DNA from: an uncultured Lachnospiraceae bacterium
GTDB lineage: Bacteria; Bacillota; Clostridia; Lachnospirales; Lachnospiraceae
Length of the DNA: 22,796 nt
Assembly: GCA_900555195.1 (NCBI GenBank)
Contig: USKC01000012.1
Span: 1 to 22,796 of the forward strand
Direction: 5' to 3'
A model generated the notes under the pieces. It ran no database searches. It was not told where the DNA came from and saw only the letters and a program-made list of their open reading frames with translations. Positions 5,701 to 13,201 of this stretch are shown here, piece after piece. Each line of letters starts with the position of its first letter. Within the stretch, counting starts at the first letter, position 1. Made by a program: the position numbers and the translations under genes.

Positions 5701-7200
5701 ATGAAAAAAGCGATTTTAACGGTGAGTTTTGGAACAACCTACACGGATGCAGCGGAAACGAGCCTGGCCAGGATAGGACAGGAACTGTCCGAACGGTGGG
5801 GAGGGCTGCCGGTGTATGAGGCCTATACCAGCCGGAGGGTGATTGAACTTTTGAAAGAAAAGGGCGTATTCGTGGATACGGTGGAAGAGGCGGCGCACAG
5901 GGCTGCGGACGATGGAGCAAAGAAGCTGTATGTGGTTGTGACACACATGATTCCCGGAGTGGAATATCAGAAGCTGCAGCAGAGCCTGGAACCGCTCCGT
6001 CCGCTTTTTCGCCGCCTGGTTGTCACCTCTCCGGTTCTGGGAGAGCCGGAAGACTGCGTGCAGGTGGTTCGGACGCTGAAGCGGATGCTAGAATTCCGGG
6101 AAGACCGGGAATATATTCTGATGGGGCATGGGACAGAAAGCGATGCGAACATCCGATATGTACAGATGAATGAGGCGTTCATCCAAGAAGGCCTTGGCAA
6201 CGTGCGGATCGCTTCCGTTGAGGCCAGGCCGGATCTGGAGGATGCGCTGGAAGCGCTTGAGCAGAGCGGAAAAGGAAAAACGGTGATCCTTCATCCCTTT
6301 CTGGTGGTGGCGGGAGACCATGCCAGAAACGATATGGCCGGGAAGGAGAACTCCTGGGCAGCGCGCCTTCAGGAAGCGGGATACCGTGTGGAAACGGTGG
6401 TGAAAGGTCTGGGAGAATACCCGGCCTTCCGGCAGATCTATGCGTCGAGGCTGATTAGGGCGCTTGAAGAAGAAGGGAGAGGGGCGGGTTGTCTCTATGG
6501 GGTCGGGGTGGGCCCGGGCGATCCGGAACTGCTGACCCGGAAGGCGATCCGGACGCTTCAGGAATGTAGCCGGATCGGTGTTCCAGCAAAGGTGGCGAAA
6601 GAAAGCACGGCATACCGGATCGCGCTTACGTCTCTTCCTGAACTGAAGGAAAAGCCGGTGCTGGAAGTGGAGATTCCCATGACAAAGGACAGGAAGCGGC
6701 TTGCAGCCTGCTATGAAGAAGGCTGCAGGAAGCTGGAAGAGGCGCTCGATATGGGCGAGTCCGTGGCCTTTTTGAACCTGGGGGATCCTACGGTGTACGG
6801 CACCTATATGGAGATACATTGGAGAATGCGCAGGGACGGATATCGGGCAGGGATCGTGAGCGGCGTTCCCTCCTTCTGCGCGGTGGCGGCCGCGCTGGAG
6901 CGTCCCCTTGGGGCGGGAGCGGAAGAGATCCATATCCTTCCGGGCAGTTACGGCACCGGCGTGGGGGAGAACTATGGCGGAACCCGGATACTGATGAAAT
7001 CGGGGAGCAGGCTTTCCATGGTAAAAGAACGCCTGCTGGAACTGGAAGAGGAAGGCGGCGTGGAAATGGGCGCGGTGACAAACTGCGGCATGGACAGCGA
7101 ACGGGTCTGCCGCAGCATAGGGGAACTGGAGGACGGCGCGGGGTATTTTACCACGATCCTGATCCGGGAAAATGAGGACGGCAGATGGAACAATATGTGA
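5701..7200 (+). CDS. cbiK-cbiL: Fused sirohydrochlorin cobaltochelatase CbiK / cobalt-factor II C20-methyltransferase CbiL
   Basis: This 499-residue protein joins the first two cobalt-committed steps of anaerobic cobalamin synthesis. Residues 1-about 258 are a CbiK-type chelatase opening with MKKAILTVSFGTTYTDA. H143 (GHGTES), E174 (VEARPD) and H207 (GDHARND) fall almost exactly where the metal-binding H145, E175 and H207 lie in Salmonella CbiK. Residues about 264-499 are a CbiL-type SAM methyltransferase with the GVGVGPGDPELLTRKA loop and a GDPTVYGTY segment; it methylates C20 of cobalt-sirohydrochlorin. There is almost no linker between the domains. GGAG (5692-5695) supports the start. It is the first gene after the riboswitch leader, and its stop overlaps cbiD by 16 bases. 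Confidence 0.95.
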   Translation: MKKAILTVSFGTTYTDAAETSLARIGQELSERWGGLPVYEAYTSRRVIELLKEKGVFVDTVEEAAHRAADDGAKKLYVVVTHMIPGVEYQKLQQSLEPLRPLFRRLVVTSPVLGEPEDCVQVVRTLKRMLEFREDREYILMGHGTESDANIRYVQMNEAFIQEGLGNVRIASVEARPDLEDALEALEQSGKGKTVILHPFLVVAGDHARNDMAGKENSWAARLQEAGYRVETVVKGLGEYPAFRQIYASRLIRALEEEGRGAGCLYGVGVGPGDPELLTRKAIRTLQECSRIGVPAKVAKESTAYRIALTSLPELKEKPVLEVEIPMTKDRKRLAACYEEGCRKLEEALDMGESVAFLNLGDPTVYGTYMEIHWRMRRDGYRAGIVSGVPSFCAVAAALERPLGAGAEEIHILPGSYGTGVGENYGGTRILMKSGSRLSMVKERLLELEEEGGVEMGAVTNCGMDSERVCRSIGELEDGAGYFTTILIRENEDGRWNNM

Positions 7201-8426
7201 TGAAAAACCAGAAGCGCCTGCGCTGCGGGATCACGACGGGAACCTGTGCTGCCGCCGCGGCAAAGGCTGCAGCTGGCGCCCTGCTTGCGGGCCTGCTGGA
7301 AGAGACGGTCACCATCCTCACCCCGAAGGGAATTGCGGTTCCCATCCCGGTCCGGCTTGTGGGCAGGGGTGCGGACTGGACGGAATATGAGGTGGAAAAG
7401 GACAGCGGGGACGATCCGGATGTGACGAACCATGTGCGGATCCGGGTGCGTGTGGAACGGATGGAAAAAGCGGAGCCTCCCGCCAAGGCCTTTTTTGAGC
7501 CGGAATATCCGGGGCTGTATCTGGACGGGGGAGAGGGCGTGGGCCGGGTCACGCGGGCCGGGCTGGAGCAGGAACCGGGACAGGCGGCGATTAACAGGGT
7601 GCCAAGACAGATGATCTTTCAGGCCGTGGAAGCGATCCGCAGCTTGACCGAAGATGCGGGAAGGCTTTTGATCCGGGTGAAGGTGCCGGAGGGAGAACGC
7701 CTGGCGGCCAGGACGTTCAATCCAAAGCTTGGGATCCTGGGAGGTATTTCCATCCTGGGAAGCAGCGGCATCCTGGAACCCATGAGCGAAAAGGCGCTGG
7801 TGGATACCATTGAGGCTGAGATACGCCAGCTGCACGTTCTGGGAGTAAGACAGCTTCTGGTGATGCCGGGCAATTACGGCCGCGCCTATGCGCAGGAAGC
7901 CCTGGGGCTGGATCTGGAAGGAAGCGTTAAGTGTTCCAACTATGTGGGAGAGACCCTGGACCTGGCGGCCGCTTATGGGATGGAATCCTTTCTCCTGGTG
8001 GGAAACATCGGAAAGCTTGTAAAGCTGGCGGCAGGCATCATGAATACCCATTCGCGGGTGGCAGACGGACGTGGGGAGATCCTGGCCCTTCATGCGCTTC
8101 TGTGCGGCGCGGACAGGAAATTGGCGGAAGGGATCCTCTCCTGCGTCAATACGGAGGAAATGCTCATGCTGCTTGATAAAAAAGGGCTGCGTGAGGCCGT
8201 GATGCACAGCCTGTGCGGCAGGATACAGGAACAGCTGGAGAAGAGGGCACAGGGGCGGATGCGATGCGGGGCGGCGCTTTTCAGTGAGAAATACGGCTGC
8301 TTGGGGCTGACGCCGCAAGCGGCAGAGCTGCTTGCGGAATACAGGGCACATATGGGGACGGCACAGCAGCCCGGAGCTGTCCGGGCTGGTACGGATGAAG
8401 AGAAAGGAGGCGCACAAAAGGAATGA
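7185..8426 (+). CDS. cbiD: Cobalt-precorrin-5B C1-methyltransferase CbiD
   Basis: The 413-residue enzyme methylates C1 of the ring using S-adenosylmethionine after CbiG has opened the delta-lactone. The family signature is at the N-terminus: LRCGITTGTCAAAAAKAA (about residues 11-28). Later family landmarks include FNPKLGILGGISILGSSG and LVMPGNYG. Two in-frame starts compete: ATG 7185, preceded by GAGGACGG, and ATG 7200, which overlaps the previous stop as TGATG. I keep 7185 because its ribosome site is better. The C-terminal 25 or so residues are charged and glycine-rich and extend into the start of cbiF by four bases. Confidence 0.95.
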   Translation: MEQYVMKNQKRLRCGITTGTCAAAAAKAAAGALLAGLLEETVTILTPKGIAVPIPVRLVGRGADWTEYEVEKDSGDDPDVTNHVRIRVRVERMEKAEPPAKAFFEPEYPGLYLDGGEGVGRVTRAGLEQEPGQAAINRVPRQMIFQAVEAIRSLTEDAGRLLIRVKVPEGERLAARTFNPKLGILGGISILGSSGILEPMSEKALVDTIEAEIRQLHVLGVRQLLVMPGNYGRAYAQEALGLDLEGSVKCSNYVGETLDLAAAYGMESFLLVGNIGKLVKLAAGIMNTHSRVADGRGEILALHALLCGADRKLAEGILSCVNTEEMLMLLDKKGLREAVMHSLCGRIQEQLEKRAQGRMRCGAALFSEKYGCLGLTPQAAELLAEYRAHMGTAQQPGAVRAGTDEEKGGAQKE

Positions 8427-9214
8427 TACATTTCGTAGGCGCGGGGCCGGGAGCGGAGGATCTGATTACGGTGCGGGGCGCAAAGCTTCTGGAAGAGGCG
8501 GATGTGGTGATCTATGCGGGTTCTCTGGTCAATCCCGGCCTTTTGAAAGGAACCAAGGCGGGCTGCCGGATCTATAACAGCGCCCGGATGACCCTGGAGG
8601 AAGTGATTGGGGTCATGGAAGAAGCAGAGGAAGAGGGGCTTGATACGGTGCGCCTCCATACTGGAGATCCGTCCATATACGGATGCATCCGGGAACAGAT
8701 GGATGAATTGGAAAAACGTAAAATCTCCTTCGATCTGTGTCCGGGCGTGAGTTCTTTCTGCGGGGCGGCAGCCAGCCTGCAGGCGGAGTATACGCTTCCT
8801 GGGATCTCCCAGAGCGTGATTCTTACCCGCGTGGAAGGGCGGACGGCGGTGCCGGAGGGGGAGAGGCTTAGACGGCTTGCCGCAAGCGGCGCCACGCTGG
8901 TGCTTTTTCTTTCGGCGGGAATGGCGGAAAAGGTGAAGGAAGAACTGCTCGAAGCCGGGCTTCCCAAAGATACGCCGGCCGCTGTGGTATATAAGGCCAC
9001 CTGGCCGGACGAGCGGATCGTGCGGACCAGTCTGGAACAGCTTCCGCGCAGGATGAAGGAAGCGGGAATTGAAAAGACGGCGCTGATCGTGGTGGGACGG
9101 GTCCTGGATGGAGCATATGAACGCTCCAGGCTTTATGACGGTTCCTTTGCCACAGGTTTCAGGAAGGCGGAGGATGCAGCGGGGAAGGGAGACGGGCCAT
9201 GCGGGCCCGCCTGA
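8423..9214 (+). CDS. cbiF: Cobalt-precorrin-4 C11-methyltransferase CbiF
   Basis: This 263-residue SAM-dependent methyltransferase of the tetrapyrrole (CobA/CysG-like) fold acts at C11. MIHFVGAGPGAEDLITVRGA opens the protein with the glycine-rich loop. AGSLVNPGLL and HTGDPSIYGC (residues about 33-42 and 73-82) are typical CbiF/CobM segments, and CPGVSSFCGAAASLQAEYTLPG marks the inter-domain region. The length matches the family. An AAAGGAGG site (about 8403-8410) lies a little far upstream of the ATG. The gene overlaps cbiD by four bases and cbiG by 16, consistent with translational coupling. Confidence 0.95.
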   Translation: MIHFVGAGPGAEDLITVRGAKLLEEADVVIYAGSLVNPGLLKGTKAGCRIYNSARMTLEEVIGVMEEAEEEGLDTVRLHTGDPSIYGCIREQMDELEKRKISFDLCPGVSSFCGAAASLQAEYTLPGISQSVILTRVEGRTAVPEGERLRRLAASGATLVLFLSAGMAEKVKEELLEAGLPKDTPAAVVYKATWPDERIVRTSLEQLPRRMKEAGIEKTALIVVGRVLDGAYERSRLYDGSFATGFRKAEDAAGKGDGPCGPA

Positions 9215-10347
9215 TCGCCTGCAGCCTGCCTGCATGGAGGCTGATGGGAGAACTGGCCCGCAGATGGCGGAAGGAGGCTCCGGACTGGGAGGTGGAGGAG
9301 ACGGTAAAATGCAGCACGCTTCCGGAACTGTCCGAACCCCGCCCCCTGCAGGAATGTGTGGGCGCGTGGTTCAAAGAGGCGGACGTCCTGGTGTTCCTCT
9401 GTGCCGCCGGGATTGCCGTGCGTAGCATCGCGCCCTGGCTGGGACACAAAGCGCAGGATCCGGCCGTAATCGTGATCGATGAGGGCGGAAGTTTCTGCAT
9501 CTCCCTGCTGTCCGGACATACGGGCGGGGCCAATGAGCTGGCCTGCCGGCTGGCCGGCTGGCTCGGCGCCGTTCCGGTGATCACCACAGCGACGGATAGG
9601 GCCCAGGTTTTCGCGGTGGATCTGTTTGCCAAAGCGAATGGCCTTGCGCTTACGGACTGGGAAGGGGCGAAGCGGCTCACTGCCAGGCTTCTGGCAGGGG
9701 AGCGCGTGGGACTTTGCTCTCAGCTTCCATTGGATGGGAAACTGCCTTCCGGCCTGCAGCTGTATGACTGGAAGCTGTGGGAGGAGGAAGGCGGAGGAAA
9801 GGGACAGGGCCTTCGGGAAGGGCAGATACACGAGATTCAGGAAGGACGGATGCACAGAATTCAGGAAGGACGGATGCAGGAAATTCCGGAATGGGGAATC
9901 TGCATCAGCTGGAAGAAGCTGCCCTCGGATCCGTTTCCTCATACGCTGTATTTGATTCCGCCCGTCCTTACGGCCGGGATCGGATGCCGGAAGGGCATAT
10001 CTTATGAGGCGGTGGAGGCGGCCTTTGCAAACTGCCTGGAAGAGAACGGGATCCGTCCGGAAGCGGTGGCGGCGGTGGCGAGCATTGACTGGAAAGAGGA
10101 AGAAGAGGGCCTTCAGGCGTTCTGCCAAAAAAGGGACCTTCCTTTTCATGGCTACAGTGCGGCCCGTCTTCTGAGGGCGGAGGGAAGCCGCTCGTCCTCT
10201 TCGTTCGTGAAACAGATCACGGGAGTGGATAATGTGTGTGAAAGAAGCGCGCTGGCTGATACGGACGGAACGCTGATCTGCGGGAAGCGGATCTGGCGGG
10301 GCGTGACGGTTGCGCTGGCGGCGGAAAGGAAGGTTTTGCGGTTTTGA
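9199..10347 (+). CDS. cbiG: Cobalt-precorrin-5A hydrolase CbiG with an internal octapeptide repeat
   Basis: CbiG opens the delta-lactone of cobalt-precorrin-5A, releasing the C20 carbon as acetaldehyde. The 382-residue protein shows the N-terminal domain with a CAAGIAVRSIAPWLGHKAQD segment and LLSGHTGGANELACRLA. A central domain around ITTATDRAQVFAVD follows, and the C-terminal domain begins near TAGIGCRKGISYEAVE with VASIDWKEEE. Between the central and C-terminal domains lie three tandem octapeptides (residues 207-230: EGQIHEIQ, EGRMHRIQ, EGRMQEIP). I do not recall these as part of the family. GGAAGGGAG (9183-9191) supports the start. The stop overlaps cbiH as TTGA. Confidence 0.94.
   Translation: MRARLIACSLPAWRLMGELARRWRKEAPDWEVEETVKCSTLPELSEPRPLQECVGAWFKEADVLVFLCAAGIAVRSIAPWLGHKAQDPAVIVIDEGGSFCISLLSGHTGGANELACRLAGWLGAVPVITTATDRAQVFAVDLFAKANGLALTDWEGAKRLTARLLAGERVGLCSQLPLDGKLPSGLQLYDWKLWEEEGGGKGQGLREGQIHEIQEGRMHRIQEGRMQEIPEWGICISWKKLPSDPFPHTLYLIPPVLTAGIGCRKGISYEAVEAAFANCLEENGIRPEAVAAVASIDWKEEEEGLQAFCQKRDLPFHGYSAARLLRAEGSRSSSSFVKQITGVDNVCERSALADTDGTLICGKRIWRGVTVALAAERKVLRF
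9817..9888 (+). repeat. Three tandem 24-base repeats inside cbiG
   Basis: Units at 9817-9840, 9841-9864 and 9865-9888 each start GAAGG and encode eight residues. Units two and three share GAAGGACGGATGCA exactly, so the expansion is recent or under gene conversion. The repeat keeps the frame and lies between the middle and C-terminal domains. Confidence 0.9.
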
Positions 10348-11072
10348 AGCGATTGTATGTGGTGGGAATCGGCCCGGGCGCTTATGAGAAGATGACGGTG
10401 GAGGCCATACAGGTGCTGGAACGCTGCAGCCGGATCGTAGGGTATACGGTCTATGTGGATCTGCTGCGCGGCCATTTTCCAGAAAAGGAATATGTGACGA
10501 CGGGAATGCGGCAGGAAAAAGAACGCTGCATCAGGGCGCTTGAACTGGCGGATGAAGGCTGGGAAACGGCGGTGGTATGCAGCGGGGACGCTTCCGTATA
10601 TGGAATGGCCGGACTGATACTGGAACTGGCCGAAGCTTATCCTGAGGTGGATATCCACCCTGTGGCAGGCGTGACCGCAGCGCTGTCCGGAGGGGCCGTG
10701 CTGGGCGCCCCGCTGGGAGCCGATTTCGCGGCAATCAGCCTGAGCGATCTGCTGACGCCCTGGGAGAAGATAGAGAAGCGTCTGGAAGGGGCGGCAGCAG
10801 CGGATATGGTCATCTGCCTGTATAATCCCGCCAGCCGCAGCAGAAGGGATTCCCTGAAGCGTGCCTGCGGCATTCTTCTGCGGCATCTGCATCCGGACAC
10901 GGTTTGCGGCTATGTGAAGAATATCGGCCGGCAGAAAGAAGAGGCGAAGCTTCTGACCCTGGCGGAACTGGCCGAGGCGGAAGCGGACATGTTCACCACC
11001 GTCTTTGTGGGAAATTCACAGACAAAGCAGCTTAGAGGACGGATGGTAACGCCGAGAGGATACCGGTTATGA
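10344..11072 (+). CDS. cbiH: Cobalt-precorrin-3B (cobalt-factor III) C17-methyltransferase CbiH
   Basis: This 242-residue SAM methyltransferase methylates C17 and drives ring contraction. KRLYVVGIGPGAYEKMTVEA holds the SAM loop, and VCSGDASVYGMAGLILELA and HPVAGVTAALSGGAVLGAPL are characteristic CbiH/CobJ segments. The IGRQKE and LAEAEADMFTTVFVGNS tail is also typical. The start codon is TTG, at 10344-10346, sharing bases with the cbiG stop (TTGA). AGGAAGG (10327-10333) lies about ten bases upstream. No ATG occurs early enough to include the conserved glycine loop, so the TTG start is needed. The gene overlaps the next by four bases (ATGA). Confidence 0.94.
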   Translation: MKRLYVVGIGPGAYEKMTVEAIQVLERCSRIVGYTVYVDLLRGHFPEKEYVTTGMRQEKERCIRALELADEGWETAVVCSGDASVYGMAGLILELAEAYPEVDIHPVAGVTAALSGGAVLGAPLGADFAAISLSDLLTPWEKIEKRLEGAAAADMVICLYNPASRSRRDSLKRACGILLRHLHPDTVCGYVKNIGRQKEEAKLLTLAELAEAEADMFTTVFVGNSQTKQLRGRMVTPRGYRL

Positions 11073-13201
11073 GGAAGAGGGAGATGTGCGGGAAAGTGGT
11101 GGTATTCGGGGGGACAAGCGAGGGACGAAGACTGGCGGAGGCCTTTTGGGGCTCCGGCCTTTCGCTGCATATCTGTGTGGCCACGGAATACGGCGCCGGT
11201 CTGCTGCCCCATGGCGGCAATGTGCACATTCATACAGGACGGATGGGGGCAGAGGAAATGGAACGCTTTCTTGGCGAGGAAGCCTTCGATCTGTGTCTGG
11301 ATGCCACGCATCCGCATGCGGTGCAGGTGACGAGAAACGTACGGGCCGCCTGCAGCCATCTGGGCCTTCGCTGCATCCGGATCCAAAGGGATGGGATGGA
11401 AGCGGAGAATGGAATGCAGGATGAGGAAGGAACGGATGGATGGACGGTATATGTACATACCCTGGAAGAGGCCGTGGAATTCCTGGAAAAGAAAGCAGGC
11501 AGGATTCTGATTACCACGGGAAGCAAGGAACTGGAGCCCTACACGCGTCTGAAAGATTACAGGGAGCGCTGTGCGGTGCGGGTGCTTCCCACCCGGGAGG
11601 CGATCGATAAGTGCCTCAGCCTGGGATTTGAAGGCAGGAATCTCATCGCGATGCAGGGCCCCTTTGACGAAGAGATGAATCTATGTCTGATGAAGCAGAT
11701 GCACGCCGCCTGGATGGTCACCAAGGAATCGGGAAGGGAAGGCGGCTTTCCCCAGAAGGTGCGGGCAGCTGCCCGCGCGGGCGCGGGCCTGGTGGTGATC
11801 GGAAGGCCCGAGGAAGCGCAGGGGAGGGCACATTCCCTGGAGGAAATACGTCCAAAAGAAGCGCGCCCGAAAGAAGCGCGGCTGGAAGAAACCCATCCAG
11901 CGGAAACCCATCCGGAGGAAACCTGCATAGAAACCATGCGCCTGGCGGAGGCTATCGCCTGGGTGCGCAGGGCTTTTTTCGGAGAGGAAAAGAAGCGGGT
12001 GTGGCTGATCGGCATGGGGCCGGGAGCGGAAATGGCGCTGACCCAGGAGGCCAGGGAAGCCCTGCTTGGCTGCGATGTGATCATCGGCGCAAAGCGCCTG
12101 ATGGATGTGTGCCGCAGGATTGTGGACAGGCCGGTTTTTAACGCCTATCTGCCGCAGGAGATCGGAGACTATATCGACGGCCAGGAGACGTTCCGGCGCT
12201 TCGCTGTGGTCTATTCCGGAGACATCGGGTTCTGCTCCGGGGCGAACGGACTGAATGGACGGCTGAAAGAGGTGCAGGTGGAGCGTGTCTGCGGCATCGC
12301 CTCCCCGATCTGGTTCCTGGACAAGCTGGGGATTGGCTGGGAGGATGTGAAACTGGAAAGCTGCCACGGACGGCCTTTGAATCTGCTTCCCCTCCTTCTT
12401 TTTCACAGAAGGGTCTGCGTGCTGCTGGGAGGTAGGGAGGATGTGTCCGCTTTTAGCAGGCAGCTTCTGGAATGCGGCAGGGAGGATGTGCGGATCACGG
12501 TGGGGGAGCGGCTGTCCTATCCAGAGGAGCGCATCAGCACAGGCAGCCCGGGGCAGTTCGCCGAAAGGCAGTTCGATCCACTGTCCATCGCCCTGTTCGA
12601 GAATCCCAATCCGCAGGAAAGGCGGATGGCGGGGATCGCGGATGATGCGTTCCTTCGGGGAAGCCGGATTCCCATGACCAAAAGGGAGATCCGCGTTCTG
12701 GCCCTTTCTGCCCTGCAGCTTTCCGAAGAGAGCGTGGTATACGATATCGGCGCGGGAAGCGGTTCCGTGACCGTGGAAGCGGCGCTCTGGTGCGTGAAGG
12801 GCCGGGTCTATGCCATTGAGCGGAAGGCGGAAGCGGAGGAGCTGATCCGGGAAAACTGCCGCCGTTTCGGCGCCTGCAACGTGATCCATGTAAGCGGAAC
12901 TGCGCCGGAGGCGCTGCGGGAGCTGGAACCGCCCACCCATGTATTCATCGGGGGAAGCGGCGGAAGGCTTCTTGAGATTATCCATGAGGTGAGAAAAAAG
13001 AACCGGCTGGCCCGGTTCGTGCTCACCGCCGCTTCTTTGGAGACCATGGCCGTTCTGCCGGAAGTGTGGAAGGCATATCCGGAGTATGAAGATATGGAAG
13101 TGGTCTGTGTGAATGCGGCGAGGGGAAAGAAGCTTGGAAGCTATCACATGATGGAAGCCGCAAATCCGGTATCCATCGTCAGCTTTGGAGGAAATCAATG
13201 A
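11069..13201 (+). CDS. cbiJ-cbiE-cbiT: Triple fusion CbiJ-CbiE-CbiT: cobalt-precorrin-6A reductase, C5-methyltransferase and C15-methyltransferase/decarboxylase
   Basis: One 710-residue polypeptide covers three consecutive ring steps. Residues 1-about 255 are a CbiJ/CobK-type reductase with KVVVFGGTSEGRRLAE and LDATHPHAVQVTRN. Residues about 256-290 form a linker of pentapeptide repeats. CbiE spans about 311-500, starting VWLIGMGPGAEMALTQEA and including VVYSGDIGFCSGA; it methylates C5. CbiT spans about 524-710 with RIPMTKREIRVLALSAL, the SAM motif VYDIGAGSGSVTVEAA and THVFIGGSGG; it methylates C15 and decarboxylates the C12 acetate. CbiE-CbiT fusions (CobL-like) are common; having CbiJ in front as well is less so. 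The start overlaps the cbiH stop as ATGA and the end overlaps the next start. Confidence 0.95.
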   Translation: MRKREMCGKVVVFGGTSEGRRLAEAFWGSGLSLHICVATEYGAGLLPHGGNVHIHTGRMGAEEMERFLGEEAFDLCLDATHPHAVQVTRNVRAACSHLGLRCIRIQRDGMEAENGMQDEEGTDGWTVYVHTLEEAVEFLEKKAGRILITTGSKELEPYTRLKDYRERCAVRVLPTREAIDKCLSLGFEGRNLIAMQGPFDEEMNLCLMKQMHAAWMVTKESGREGGFPQKVRAAARAGAGLVVIGRPEEAQGRAHSLEEIRPKEARPKEARLEETHPAETHPEETCIETMRLAEAIAWVRRAFFGEEKKRVWLIGMGPGAEMALTQEAREALLGCDVIIGAKRLMDVCRRIVDRPVFNAYLPQEIGDYIDGQETFRRFAVVYSGDIGFCSGANGLNGRLKEVQVERVCGIASPIWFLDKLGIGWEDVKLESCHGRPLNLLPLLLFHRRVCVLLGGREDVSAFSRQLLECGREDVRITVGERLSYPEERISTGSPGQFAERQFDPLSIALFENPNPQERRMAGIADDAFLRGSRIPMTKREIRVLALSALQLSEESVVYDIGAGSGSVTVEAALWCVKGRVYAIERKAEAEELIRENCRRFGACNVIHVSGTAPEALRELEPPTHVFIGGSGGRLLEIIHEVRKKNRLARFVLTAASLETMAVLPEVWKAYPEYEDMEVVCVNAARGKKLGSYHMMEAANPVSIVSFGGNQ
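11834..11923 (+). repeat. 15-base tandem repeats in the CbiJ-CbiE linker
   Basis: Six consecutive 15-base units encode SLEEI, RPKEA, RPKEA, RLEET, HPAET and HPEET, followed by a partial CIET. The last three positions of most units are E-A or E-T, giving an acidic, proline-dotted linker between reductase and methyltransferase domains. The units are degenerate at codon level, so the array is older or under protein-level constraint. Confidence 0.85.

Noticed and set aside
6972..8417. Long minus-strand open frame (481 codons) opposite cbiL and cbiD
   Set aside because: It lies wholly antisense to two well-supported enzymes, its translation is rich in R, P, H and S as expected from the complement of GC-rich coding DNA, and it has no recognisable domain.
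9817..11923. Tandem repeats as a CRISPR array
   Set aside because: The repeats are short, contiguous without spacers, in frame and inside genes.
11681..13198. Long minus-strand open frame (505 codons) opposite cbiJ-cbiE-cbiT
   Set aside because: It is a shadow of the triple fusion gene, with no motif and no ribosome site that stands out.
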